Under the pieces are notes generated by a model. It was not told the DNA's origin. It was given only the letters and a program-made list of their open reading frames with translations, and did no database searches. A DNA stretch of 64,000 nucleotides from Sthenelais limicola (taxonomy: Eukaryota; Annelida; Polychaeta; Phyllodocida; Sigalionidae). Below, one piece after another: positions 13,391 to 25,650 of the stretch; the stretch's first letter is position 1, and every line of letters begins with the position of its first letter. The stretch spans positions 47,488,966 through 47,552,965 of the forward strand of contig OW804094.1 of NCBI GenBank assembly GCA_942159475.1. The letters run 5' to 3'. The position numbers were made by a program, and so were the translations under genes.

Positions 13391-13880
13391 CAGGGGTCAA
13401 AAGTGTACGCTTTTTTGTTCCCATTTTCGCGGAGAAATGGGTCATTTCTCACTCACAAACGCGGAGCGCGAAATGAGAAATAAGGGTACCAATTTGCAAC
13501 TGATTACTCACTCTGTGGCACAGAATAGTGATTATTATATTTCATCCCGCTTTCCATAGATTATGGTTCATAATAGAATAGAATATTATTATATAGAAAT
13601 TCAGTGTTCCCGAAAAGACGTCGGCATAAGCCGACGCAAAATTTCAGTGGCCAACGTCTGCTTATTTCACGTCGGCCACCTTGGCCGTCGTCGATTTCAC
13701 CTCCAATGTAATATTTGAATGGATGTGATAAGGATAAGTAGGCTATACAATTTGCCTATACCTAAATGCTAATGAAGCTGCTGCTTGGAATTGTTGATTA
13801 ATAGTAGAGTTGATTTAGATAAGTTTAAATAAGTAATATATTATAGGCATAATCCTTCATAAATTGAAGGAAGGTTCTTT
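13391..13880. other. Insertion inside repeat copy A
   Basis: This ~490-bp segment has no counterpart in the compact copy B. It contains small dyads (GTCGGC-ATAA-GCCGAC near 13620; GAAATG...CATTTC near 13435-13457) but no recognised element ends. It may be a nested insertion, or ancestral sequence lost from copy B. Confidence 0.4.
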
Positions 13881-14124
13881 CCCTCCCCCTCCCCCTTTCC
13901 TATTCCTACACCCTCTTCTTCACTCTCCCACTCCTCTGCATATACTTAGGTCCCCTGGACGTAGGTTGTGGGAAATGACGTAGTATCTCACAGGGGCTTT
14001 CCCAGGCTATAAATAGAGTGTAGAGATCGCAATTTAAAAAAGGCTTCAAAATCACATTTTCGCCCTAGATACCTTCACAAATCACATATAATGTCTTCCA
14101 GAGAGGGTGGACACAATTCTACAG

Positions 14125-15805
14125 ATGAATAAGATGGTTTGTAAAAGGACAAATTCCGAGAACATGTGAGACAAAGAAACCCCTCTTTTCCTTATTATGG
14201 ACTACATGAAGATAGGTCAACATTCTCTGTCATTGACCAGATAGACCTTCTATCTCTATCTCTAACTATCTTCTGTTAACGTAATACTTCTGTTAACGTA
14301 ATACATACACTATCTATAAATATACGACGTACATTATATTTATATATTCTCGTCTGTTCTGAGGGGCTTGTTAGCCGGGCAGTATTTAGCATTTGCTTTT
14401 GCTATCTTTGTCTGTTTATTGTCCATATATTATCCCAACTTTGACTGGTTTTGGTGATAATGGGAGTAGCACTGTGTGGTCGATGGAGAATTTTACCTTT
14501 ATGCCAGGACTATATATCTCTGCGTGTGCCCCCGGGTGCCCTTATATGAAAATAATATTCATTAGCGTGAAGGTGAAAATAAGGATCACCCTCTGTGTAT
14601 ATGACACCTCTGTCTGCGTATAGGTGACGGGGAAAATATAGGTCACAAACGCCTCCTGAAGCTTGATGATGAAAGGGACTATTAGTATTTTATAGATAAA
14701 TGTTCTAACATTTTGCTTCGTCCTGGATAGTATTGGAGCTGCAATATTGCATTTTTTTAGTAGATTGATGGGCATTGGAGGTGGGAAAAAACCCTGTGGT
14801 GTGAGCCATGGTCCATTCACCAACAGTTCCATAACATGGGAGCTATTGTAGACAGTCACGTGACCAGTATTCAGCGTCTACTCACTCATTATGCCATATT
14901 TGTCCAGATGGGGGACTAATGAGTTGTTCCCCCATCAATAGATTAGCTGCTCGAACCATTTCTATGCAATAGACATTGCAAAATGCTAGGCGTAAGGTCC
15001 ATTTATTTTCTACTTATCAAATCTGTTTCATGTCTCTTTATATATATACTTCTTAGTTGTGTTAGAAATATTATTTATTATTCAGTGGAGTTTGAGTATT
15101 GAGTAAATGTAACATCAGCAGTGTTAAATTTAGCTTATTTACAGTGTAGTTAATTACCGATGAAATTAAGAAAACTGGGTGGACTTTGATCAGCGTCTAG
15201 GCATGCCCAAAGGAAAGGAGCTATAAGCAAAGATATTAAAACATAATTACATAAAATAATCCACGTTCCACGCATCTAACTCCCCTCTGGAATGTACTGA
15301 GATTTGTGTTTTTGAACCAAGCATGAAAAGCTTGTTTTTATATTTTTATGGGTGTGGCTAGCGTTCATTGTCTTGGTATTATTCACATGTCAATTTCTTT
15401 GATGAACCTTAAATTAGAAGTGTAGTGTAGTGTAGTGTTACTATAAACCGGATCATATGAACTATCAAAGCGCGTCCTATCAAATATCTAACTTTAATTA
15501 CTGCAATCAGGTTTTTATCCTCAGAACCTGTCTCAGCAAAACTATTCTGTATCAGTAAAACTATTCAACTGAGTGGTGACTCTTTCCCATCAATACAAAG
15601 GATATTGTGCTACTTGCAAGATTATTTGACAGGAACGTCTTCTATTACAAATTACAACACTGATTATATTCACAAGTCCTACAAATACATAGGGTATTTC
15701 ATTTGTGAATCTATCGATTGCCTGGCTCATCAAAAAATAGCAACTGTCGCCCGCATTCGCTTCCTACTCGTATTATCTCAGTATAGAAAGACAGTGATAT
15801 ATAAT
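14125..15805. other. Unannotated non-coding stretch
   Basis: No gene is recognised. A 17-bp unit, TTCTGTTAACGTAATAC, is exactly repeated in tandem at 14271-14304, and a short (GTGTA)n run lies at about 15419-15438. The 105-codon minus-strand frame at 14542-14859 has no recognisable domain. Confidence 0.5.
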
Positions 15806-15840
15806 AATTCAATTCAATTCAAGGATTCTTTTATTGCTGA
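15806..15840 (-). repeat. Retroposon-like 3' tail, minus strand
   Basis: On the minus strand the sequence reads GCAATAAAAGAATCCTTGAA, then (TTGAA)n. A polyadenylation-type AATAAA followed directly by a short pentanucleotide array is the usual 3' end of LINE or SINE copies. The body would lie at higher coordinates on this strand, but no coding remnant is recognisable there. Confidence 0.4.
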
Positions 15841-18800
15841 AGATGTTATACAGTAGGGTTGTCCAACTATCTAAGTAAACCATTGTTTAGTTAGGTCTTC
15901 CATTGGGTGCCCGTTGGTATGACGAACTCGCGATCGTCTCTTTCGGCATTCTTTTTCATTTCTCATTGGCAGGGAGTAACCGTGTAGTTGTATCGGATAT
16001 TGTTAGGTTTCATTGAATTACATTGTAATATAATAGGTACTATTCATCCTGGGAACGTTTCTGTTAGCAACCTTTAGATTTCGTGTAGTGTGCGACCTTT
16101 GAAATGTTTATTTGTAATAATAAGGTATACTTTTTGAAAACTAAACTCATGAAGCTAAAATGCTTTATCGTTATTGTTCTCGCAAGTATTCCCCTTCTCC
16201 CTGAGCTCATTTCTACTGGGAGAACCACGTTTAGAGCGCACTCCACGTCTTTCCTGGGTATGTTATTTCATAAATGTTTTAGGTCGACGTTTTTCATATT
16301 TTCTTTTGGTTTTAGCCGCTAGCTGCCGCTGGGGAAAAAAAACTTAGTCTGTAAGTAGTATATGGAGTAGGGACAGGAACACAGACTGCCCCGAAGTCCT
16401 GATAACATCCAGGTTTTGATTTCCTGTCAGGAGTTCAATTTGTCAGCCTTGCCACAATAACCACATTTAAGTCTTTACTGAGCCCACAGTTATATGTTAT
16501 GCATGGGGATACTGTTTAATATTCCCCTGGGTTCTGTGTGTCATTCAGTTCTTCCTGTCAGTGGGTGGAAGGACTTGTCGCTTCAATAACACTGTTTAAC
16601 TTATCTCTTCAATAACATTGTGAAACTTATAATGTCATTATTCTGCATGTTAGGACAACGTGTATAGGGTGAAGAGAAGTCTCCCCAGAGGCCCTTTTGG
16701 GGGCTCTCTACTCTTGGTTATTTCGCTTAATCTGAATGGGTATACAGTGAGGGGTACATGGATGGGAGCGGGTGGAGTACTGAGCAATAAAGTCCAGATG
16801 TATGGCCAATAAAAAACATGGTTATCATCAAAATGAAAACAACACTAATTTACCATTGTTGCGACTAATCGAAACTAATAATGGACTAATAGATGAAGAA
16901 TAATTGTACTTAACATTTAAGGTTATGTTATGTTTCTGACGTGAAGACAACATTAAATTTTAATCAAATCGGAATAATTGAATGTAAATTTATATATAAA
17001 CAAATATATTGCCTTAAATGTGTACTACATTTACTTTAAACATTATCTAACCTAAATCCTACGTAGAAATGTACTGAGCTGGAGACATAAGTGTTCTGCA
17101 CCCAGTCCATAAGTGTCAGCTAGACAATGGGCATTAGAAATTGAGTCATGGTCTTGGAAATAACCATCAGTACCTTAAACCCATTGACTCTGGCACTGAA
17201 ACGACCATTTAATAGCCGTGATAAGGTGGGTTAAACCCTCGAATGGGACCGCGATCCCAGGGGTGAGACCTCTCTTTACTCTATACTCGTTGGTTAGATA
17301 ATTATTCGGAGATTTCGGCGTGGCTGAAGGACTTCAGTGATCTCCTCACATCGTCCATTCTTTGATATCGCATTGGTTCTCTGTATTCATTTAATAAATC
17401 AGTATAAGGAGTATGTGTTCTTCAGATGAATAAAATGATCAAACGGGAGAGGGAGACGGCCGTTTGCATTTTTAAGTGCTGAATAACCTTTGAGAATATT
17501 CTTGCAGTTCATTAGTCATATAGAAAAAAATCAAACTTCTTATTAAGAATGGCAGTATTTTTAATTTCTTTTTATCTTAGGGCTATGGATACTTCATTAA
17601 CGAAGTGTGTTCAGGCTTTCACGAAACTTCCAACTTTTAAATTCTTTCCCCCAATTGGATTCCCCTATAATGATTTTTGTGTTTTCTTTGGTACTCGGTG
17701 TAGTTTGCTCTGTGCAGAAGTGGAAATTGAAACTGAAATCTACTGTAATCGGACATAATGGACAAATACTTTAGCATTACTCCCAAAGGACCGTTACCAA
17801 TTTAAAGCCCACTAGGAAGCCATGTCACCTTATATCGAAGCGTTGTATCCTTTTAACCTAGCGGTCAAAACTGGTGCCAGTGTGTAATCTAGCTGACAAT
17901 ATATTGTTTCTATCATTTCTCTGGGGACGAACGGATATTGCACTCCTGACACTAATATATCACTGTCCAGTCGCGTGTTGGTATTATGTATACTACTCAC
18001 TGCAAATAACTCAACTCACACTCGTCCGACTTGTAAGTGATACAGAGAAAACCTTTTAAAGTATTGACCCATTCACGTTGCGATACCTTGGCCGTCTCAT
18101 ACAAGATGAATTCCAGACCGTTGGAGGTTATCGGCTGGAATCCCACCTACACCCCCCTACGGAGACGTGTCAGGCCTGAACCGATGATGGGAGGGTGCTC
18201 ACAGGGGACAGCCTTTGTCCGAGAAGGCCACTCATTAATGCTCATGGATTACCTGAGTACAACCCTTGCTTTAATGGTATCGGTCTGTTTGAAAAGATGA
18301 TGCATTTTCTATGCGATTGCCCATAGAAAGTAACAGGGTGGCTGACGAAGAGGGCATACATTAGGTATACGCAGACCATAACCTATGGATTTGACACAGG
18401 ACAAGTTGATTCTCTTGGGTACGTTTGCTGGTCACAGGGGGTTTCCACTGACTTATTCCATTTACGAGAGTAATCTTCAGACCCTGGAATCTCTTATGTA
18501 TGGGCAACTTTGGATATAATGCCTTCTTTATTCCCTGGCACCGCATGCATGGAGCTGTCAGGCCTTACAAGTGAAGTGATTCCAGAACAGAACAAAGCAT
18601 GTGCAGAATGCAGTAGGCATACATACAAGTTGTTGCTTCCCTTTCCTCTAAAGCATTCAGAAGGTCACATGGATGTTGCTTCTCAATCCCCATATGTATG
18701 AATGTAGGTTTATGGGATAGTATTTCGTGTTCTGCTCCCAGTGGAAGCAAAGGGGGGTACGTTATGTTATCTCGTCCAGCTCTGGTCGTGAATGTGATGT

Positions 18801-21800
18801 AGCTCAAACAGAAGAAAGCTTTTTGTGTTTAGATATGTGCATTAGTAAATTGAATCTCTGTAGAAAGTATTTCAAGGTGTCATATTATTCGCGCAAACAT
18901 TCAGTCTTAACAGACATTGTTGGAGCTACTCTGGATATATGTCAAATAAAAGTACATGTAGTTTGCTACATCTCTGAAAATGTCCACCATTACAAGTAAT
19001 TATGAATTGACGTTCATCCCAGCTTAGCTTGACAACGGTTTTACAGAAAAGGTACAGTAAATGTGTCTTATCAAAGAGTTTTGGGGCATACACTACTATG
19101 TCTTTCTTAACTATATTGAACAAATGATATAATATTTATGATGTGATATGACATTTGATCAGTACTCGCTCTGTGTTGCACTCAGTCAGGATTTTACTAC
19201 ATGTATCAACACCCTCCACCACTAAAGTTAAGAAGTAGACATATCATAACTGTGAATCTACAACTACAGTCGGAATCTCACAAGCTTTTAGAATGAATAT
19301 TCACAATTTATTATACTAATGATTGAATTTTACTTAAGAGAGCGATTCAAATTGCCCACTGGGTCTATCACATGTAACAATAGAATATAAATAATCTACA
19401 ACAATATAAATAGAGATAGAGATAAAAGAGAAACACCACCACCAGCCGCAACATACTCTGAATAACTTATAGCAATTATTTATCACAAGGTAGTACATAT
19501 AACGCACTGCAAACATACTATTAAATATTAATAGATCAACCTGTTTGTTTATATCAAGTTTTTAATCCAAACATACTCCCAGATACTTCCTTTATTCCAC
19601 AGCATTGTTGATATCAAATTCGCTTTCAAACATCTTTTTGCTAGTATATTGAATTCAGACCATGAAAGAAATATGGCAATATTTAAACATTGCTTCCAAG
19701 GTTGGTAAGCAGAGATGAAATGTTTAAGAGCCAGATCCAATTGACGTCCGTTCCTGGAATTACTCATGTCCTTCTAGGTTACTCTCATTGTATACATATA
19801 TACGGCCTGACCTTGACAGCATCTGAGGCTAAGGAATGCTTTTATCGAATGAGATCTTTATATATCTGCTTCTTGTCTTTCACTTTACTTACATTATATC
19901 GTTTCATTGTGTTTCTAAAGTCATTTAGGAGAAATGCCTTAAGCCCACAGTGTGTACGGTAGCCCTAATGTGAAAATTAGTCTTGCTGGACTAAACACGC
20001 ACGCTTCGTTGACAATAAGAAAAGACCATTTTTCCCAGGATCGGACTTAGAGGCAGGTTTTCATGATTTAGCCTTAGCTAGCAATTCCTGTTTCAAAAGC
20101 TTTGCTGATTATGAATAATGCGCTTGGGGAGTATTCTGCTCAAAACAGTCCGTAATTGCTATTCCTGCGCGCAGGTGGCCATTGAGAAAGAACACCCTTT
20201 ATCTTGTCTCTGGAGACAACAGGTACCGGTTGAACAATGCCTAAAACCCGAAAACTCCCGAGATGCATATCCATTATTTCTTCATCTTCCTTACAGACCC
20301 AGCATTTTTCACCATTTCATAGGCTTAGATTCTCCGCGGTCTTTGTAATGCGCATCGATGGGTTGAGGACATAGGATAGAAGCTACAATATGTGTTATTA
20401 GCTTGCTCTCAAGATCAATTCGTTTATAAATATACCTCAAAGCTATGTTCTATTGTCATATTGGCTGGCGGCCCTTGCTTGCTCTGACAAAGCCGCAAGG
20501 TTCCTGATTGTGGGGCTAGGAAGATGCGAGGTGATGATTCACATTTTGTATCTTATCTAACGAGTCTGATTGCCAAAAACGTGGGTAAGCGTCATCTATC
20601 ATGAGCGACTTTATGTTTCATAAATTGTTGAAATTAATGGTGGGTTCCTGTTCTTATGCAACCTTGTGAATAAATATGTGGTGTTTTTGACAATAAACTA
20701 TAAATGATCTGTCACCGTGTTTAGCCTTTTTTCAATGATAAAATATAATGGCCCGGAGGTTGTTTTCTACCATATGCCACAGATCCCAGAAATGAAATGA
20801 TATGGAATCCGATTTTAAAGCCCGTTGAGCCCATGGGAGATGTTGGGAATTATTGTCTTGTCAATGTGGCTCAACATCAGGGTCTCTTTCCGACTGTTTG
20901 TGCCTACATCGTTGCCGTGAGGTTCAATCAGCAGAAGTCATTCAAAACCAACATATATATCTATGGTTACAGCAATTTGGAGAGATTCTGTATTACCTAG
21001 ATGAGAATTTCAAAGATGCATTAGATTTTAAAAAGCGCTAGATAAGCTGACAGTAATCCGAAATTCCACATCCCAGGTCAATACCTATCCATACAGTTTA
21101 ATTAACATGTGAGCCCAGGATCTATAGACATTTCCTGCACAAGATATTCACCGATTTATTGCAACATGGGACTTATACAAATAACAAATTTATGCTTGAA
21201 GCGACACATTTTCTGCCATCGGGGAATTGTTCTTAGGTAATATAAATAATATATGTGAGATTATGATTAAATTATTTATTAGAACGGGGTCCGGTAATCA
21301 AATCACATGTCAAAAATCCCCTCAGTTATTATGCGATGACGCTTTTATATTTTACTCAGTACATTTCTCACGTTCCTTATCAGTTGGAAGCTATACTTCG
21401 GGATTCAACGCAATCAGTCCGACATTGGAACTAAACCAAATAACAAATCAAACATTTAAATCATCTACTCGATGGGTTCCAGAGTTATACTAGGTTCATA
21501 TCCTATCGTTCATGAAACTTTGATATCCATCACCTAAGAATTCACGATGGAGATGGCATTGATGGAGACCTTACTCGAATATATTAGGCCTGAGGTTGGC
21601 TTTAGGGTTGTTTGTTCGGGCTTAATGCTTCATTGGTTGCTGCTTTTGTTCTGCTTAGCTATTCACATTGGGGAAGTAATTTATCAGCCCTATTCCCATA
21701 CATGTTGAAGGTTTTCCCATGGGGAGGTAAATCTAGTAAGTGCCAAGTACCTTCAGTCTGCCGGCCGTATATTATAAGCGTGCGTAAATACCTTTGACAA

Positions 21801-23489
21801 CCCCAAAGATATTTTTCTTTAAACCATTCCCGCTTTTCCATAGGCCATGTCGCTTCATATGAACAGGAAAATGTTTGTATACAAAACAGCCGTTTGAGAC
21901 GCGTGGGGCATTGGCTTTAACCTGACTTAACTTACGGCTTAGTGTATAGATATGTATACGTATTGCATGCAAACATAATATAATTTACAAGACCTTTTAT
22001 ATATCTCTTCATCTTGTTGATCATCGGGGTGGCGGTATAGGGTTTAATCATTTCAAATACGAACGTGGTATACATGCCAACATAACGTGCTTCATCTTAT
22101 ACTAGGAAGCCTCCTTCGCTCGTGGCGTTTTATGAAAGTACGACATTTATTACCGGATGAAGGATGTTTGTTAATGGGGCTCAGTTTGAGGGCTTTCACC
22201 ACATATTCTAAAGCTACCCAACGCATGACATCATCACTGGCTCATCTCCCTTAGATTTGCACTTGGAGATGATTCATGAGCATCGCACACGCCATATTTC
22301 CTATCGCGTCTTGTGCCTGACGAGAGGTATTCTGTCAGAGAACGTGTGTGGTAGAGATTTAAGAGCCAGTGCATATCTTAGATTTGTGTAATTATTTCAA
22401 CAACCCAAAAGCAATGACTGGTCTTGAGAGGTACCTTTATGGCTGAGGCCTTTTTACTGAAAATATTAGGTATTCTGACTGGCACTCCTCCAATGTAGGA
22501 TGCTAACGCTGGATGGTTCATTAATCTTATACTACACCGTAGCATTTATTTTCATCCATATTGCTATCATCTTACTTGTTTTCGTTATGATGACATAGTG
22601 TAAATTAATCGCTGTCATATCAAGTGCGTGATATCTGGTTTCTTATGACAGGACATATCCAAAACAATCTAGGATAAACTCAGAATAATCTCAGGATATC
22701 TCTAGTCAACTCAATATAGGAATTTGCATTGGCTCACACACATATGAACTTTGAAAATGTCATTATAAGTAACCCAAGAGTAAACCTAACATAATTCAAC
22801 ACTCCCCAAAAGCAATGAGTTAAACTCAGTTGCACGGGCAATACTTACGTACACATATATGTATATTCTCGATGCCTACTGCATGAAGTATTGCAGTGTT
22901 GCAAGCTGATTGCTTCAGTACAGTTACTCCTGACAGAAACCCATAAACACTCGTTTTTAAAAGCCAGTGCTTCTTAAAAATCTCCAAATCAGTATACTAT
23001 CCGATCAGAATTTCAACATCCCCCAGAAGTTTAATATGAGTTAGAATGAGTTGCCAGTGCAAACCTTTACTTAAAAAAACACCGCACAAGACCACTATAT
23101 ATCCCCACTGCCCCTACTATCCCTAATCAATGTCCCCTTGGACGATATCTAAAAAAACAGATCTCCCAAACATCCCCCTCTCTGTCGCTGCATGTGTAAA
23201 GTTTTATTAGATCCATTTAGTCCAATAAATATGGAAATCTCGATAATAATGGTCCGGATGTGTTCTATGAAATACTGCACTCTGGATTTTCCACTAAAAG
23301 GTTAATCTTACAGTCTTCAAAACAGTAAGAATTTTCTTGAAACAGTGGTGGTTTTATCAGCGAGTCAATGCTGACATAAATCAATGTATAGTTAATGCCG
23401 TAAATCACTTAAAGCCAAAATGTGATATATGCTTTGCAAGAGTATTTTGTGGAAGACTATACCCTGGTAGACAGTAGCATTCGGATAGC
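15841..23489. other. Unannotated non-coding stretch
   Basis: Over 7.6 kb I find no supported gene, RNA gene or repeat family. Many open frames of 60-90 codons occur on both strands, overlapping each other, with no domain, signal peptide or plausible exon structure. They look like chance frames. Confidence 0.55.
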
Positions 23490-23720
23490 ATATGGCCCAC
23501 CAGTGGCATAGCGGGTGGACCATAGGTGGTTTCCACCCGCTATCCACGGAATTCTTGCACAGAGGATAGCAGGAGGCCCACTGGTGGCAGCCCATAGGTG
23601 GCAAACGGGTGGTCCACTGGCAGGTAGCGGGTGGTTCACTGGTGGCATACCACCCACAGATAGCAAGGGGGCCATCTTCGGCAAGCCACTCTCTGCCATA
23701 GGGGTATAGAATTCGAAACT
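23490..23720. repeat. Degenerate GGTGG-rich minisatellite with inverted words
   Basis: Words such as GGTGGC, GCGGGTGG and CCACTGG recur every 10-25 bp in both orientations. ATAGCGGGTGG (23508-23518) and CCACCCGCTAT (23533-23543) form a perfect 11-bp hairpin with a 14-nt loop. Open frames of 64-80 codons on both strands here are by-products of the composition. Confidence 0.55.
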
Positions 23721-23773
23721 AGGGTGGATAGTGGGTGGCTTATGGTCCCTGTGGAATTTATCAGGGAGGTTTT

Positions 23774-23832
23774 GGGTCGGGGGAGGGGGGTAGGGGCATT
23801 CTTTAATTAGGGGTTGGGGGGGGGGCGGGTGG
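23774..23832 (+). repeat. G-rich tract with G-quadruplex motif
   Basis: Positions 23774-23796 contain four G-runs of at least three separated by 1-2 nt (GGG-TC-GGGGG-A-GGGGGG-TA-GGGG), matching the standard intramolecular G-quadruplex pattern. A second G-run of about ten bases follows at about 23815-23825, with GCGGG after it. Confidence 0.7.
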
Positions 23833-23944
23833 TATGGTTTTTAATTGCAATGGGCAGTTAAATGTGTTTAAGTATAATGTACCATTGTGATTCTACATTT
23901 GTGGATAAAATCGTCGTCGTATGCACCACTTTCGCACATCGTCT

Positions 23945-24100
23945 GAGTGGTAGTGGTAGTGGTAGTGGTAGTGGTAGTGGTAGTGGTAGTGGTGGCAGTG
24001 GTGCTGGTGCTAGTCATGCTACGTCACGGTTGGTTGGCCAGCTGAGTGGGAGCTTAGTGTTAGTGGTGGTAGTGGTGGCAGTGGTGGTAGTGGTCGTCAC
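23945..24100 (+). repeat. (GGTAGT)n microsatellite and its decayed extension
   Basis: A clean hexanucleotide run, GGTAGT, spans 23945-23993. After ~60 bp a degenerate version (GGTGGTAGTGGTGGCAGT) resumes at 24060-24100. The 125-codon plus frame at 23862-24239 reads it as Ser-Gly repeats and then Val runs; this follows from a 6-bp unit and does not indicate a gene. Confidence 0.85.
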
Positions 24101-24317
24101 CAGTGGTGACAGTGGGTGTATGTACTATGTAGGTATGAATGTACATGTACAGGCAAACATAGTTACACCTTACAACTACAATCTGAGCAGCTATTATTAT
24201 TGTGGTGACCTAGTATGTAGAATGGTTACAATCATTTAAACATGAGAAGTTTGCATCTGTTTTAAAAACAAATGTATAATTTGAATAATTTTGTTTCTAA
24301 ACATATGCTGTTTTAAG

Positions 24318-24330
24318 GTATGTATGTATG

Positions 24331-24361
<31 letters not shown>

Positions 24362-24364
24362 CAG

Positions 24365-24395
<31 letters not shown>

Positions 24396-24697
24396 CAGTA
24401 TGTATGTAACAGTGTGTATGTAACAGTGTGTATGTAACAGTGTGTATGTAACAGTAGGCCTATGTATGTAACAGTATGTATGTAACAGTATGTATGTAAC
24501 AGTATGTATGTAACAGTGTGTATGTAACAGTGTGTATGTAACAGTGTGTATGTAACAGTGTGTATGTAACAGTGTGTATGTAACAGTGTGTATGTAACAG
24601 TATGTATGTAACAGTATGTATGTAACAGTATGTATGTAACAGTATGTATGTAACAGTATGTATGTAACAGTATGTATGTAACAGTATGTATGTAACA
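24318..24697 (+). repeat. (TATG)n microsatellite grading into a 14-bp array
   Basis: A pure TATG run (24318-24360) changes into about 22 copies of a 14-bp unit, AACAGTATGTATGT, or its variant with TGTG. The variants are grouped in blocks (TATG, then TGTG, then TATG), as expected from local unequal exchange or slippage. The array abuts the 30-bp minisatellite without a gap. Confidence 0.9.
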
Positions 24698-25408
24698 GTG
24701 CTGCACTCTAGAGTGCTGCGCAGCACAGTGCTGCGCTCTAATGTGCTGCGCAGCACAGTGCTGCACTCTAGAGTGCTGCGCAGCACAGTGCTGCACTCTA
24801 GAGTGCTGCGCAGCACAGTGCTGCACTCTAATGTGCTGCGCTCTAATGTGCAGCACTCTAATGTGCAGCACTCTAATGTGCTGCGCAGCACAGTGCTGCA
24901 CTCTAGAGTGCTGCGCAGCACAGTGCTGCACTCTAGAGTGCTGCGCAGCACAGTGCTGCACTCTAGAGTGCTGCGCAGCACAGTGCTGCACTCTTATGTG
25001 CTGCGCAGCACAGTGCTGCACTCTAGAGTGCTGCGCAGCACAGTGCTGCACTCTAGAGTGCTGCGCAGCACAGTGCTGCACTCTAATGTGCTGTGCAGCA
25101 CAGTGCTGCACTCTTATGTGCTGCGCAGCACAGTGCTGCACTCTAGAGTGCTGTGCAGCACATTGCTGAACTCTAGTGTGCTGCGCAGCACATTGCTGCA
25201 CTCTAGAGTGCTGCGCAGCACATTGCTGAACTCTAGAGTGCTGCGCAGCACAGTGCTGAACTCTAGAGTGCTGCGCAGCACATTGCTGAACTCTAGAGTG
25301 CTGCGCAGCACAGTGCTGAACTCTAGAGTGCTGCGCAGCACAGTGCTGCACTCTAATGTGCTGCGCAGCACAGTGCAGCACTCTAATGTGCTGCGCAGCA
25401 CAGTGCTC
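24698..25408 (+). repeat. 30-bp minisatellite made of overlapping palindromes
   Basis: About 23 copies of a 30-bp unit. Each unit holds the perfect 14-bp palindrome GTGCTGCGCAGCAC; a second perfect one, GCACTCTAGAGTGC, overlaps into the next unit; and GCAGCAC-A-GTGCTGC is a third dyad between them. Variants CTCTAATG, CTCTTATG and TTGCTGAA are clustered; the last is confined to about 25163-25320. Shortened units occur at about 24836-24880. Because 30 is divisible by 3 and the unit lacks stops in several frames, open frames of up to 412 codons appear on both strands, with 10-residue repeats such as HCAAQHSRVQ. These are artefacts. Confidence 0.92.
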
Positions 25409-25575
25409 CCTCCAGGACATCAAAGATACATCATTCATGGCACTTATGAATATATGACGTAACAAATTTGCCAATACTTTTGTATGTCAAAAGTTCTATG
25501 ATTAGAAGCATATCCTTGTTTCAGGATCTGTGAGTTTTGTGTTTTCATATATAGTCCCATGACTTATAATTATAC

Positions 25576-25650
25576 ATGTATGTATGTATGTATGTATGTA
25601 TGTATGTATGTATGTATGTATGTATGTATGTATGTATGTATGTATGTGTA
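25576..25650 (+). repeat. (TATG)n microsatellite
   Basis: About 18 uninterrupted copies of the tetranucleotide TATG, decaying into GTACATGTACTTATTTATG. It is a second run of the same unit as at 24318, on the other side of the 30-bp minisatellite. Confidence 0.9.

Larger units (their letters stand above)
12856..14124 (+). mobile_element. Pyrimidine-rich dispersed repeat, copy A, duplicated and interrupted
   Basis: It starts ACTAGCAAAGTACCC (12856-12870), runs through CT-rich sequence, and ends with a unique 3' part (about 13940-14124) that includes GACGTAGTATCTC and GCTTTCCCAGGCTAT. The same start, CT-rich middle and 3' part occur in reverse orientation at 26174-26587 in a compact 414-bp form. 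Copy A is longer because the 5' CT-rich part is duplicated with a 274-bp offset, and because about 490 bp with no counterpart in copy B lie at roughly 13391-13880. After that insertion the CT-rich sequence resumes (13889-13950 repeats 13093-13150). There is no coding capacity beyond low-complexity frames. The repeat class is unknown to me. Confidence 0.65.

Noticed and set aside
13143..13559. 138-codon Pro/Ser/Leu-rich protein
   Set aside because: It is a direct translation of a CT-rich repeat that has a non-coding partner at 26.2-26.6 kb.
13618..13640. Intrinsic terminator at GTCGGC-ATAA-GCCGAC
   Set aside because: The stem is only 6 bp with no following T run, and the sequence is eukaryotic.
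17215..17270. tRNA gene suggested by TTAAACCCTCGAATGGGA
   Set aside because: No cloverleaf can be drawn, and the A and B boxes are not in the right order on either strand.
22021..22070. Second SINE head resembling 8121-8190
   Set aside because: Only about 13 bases (ATCGGGGTGGC) match before similarity fades, and there is no B box.
23862..24239. 125-codon Ser-Gly-repeat protein
   Set aside because: It arises from a GGTAGT hexanucleotide microsatellite; there is no supporting gene structure.
24686..25462. CRISPR-like array or cysteine-rich repeat protein in the 30-bp repeats
   Set aside because: There are no unique spacers between repeats; it is a contiguous minisatellite in a eukaryotic context, open in several frames on both strands.
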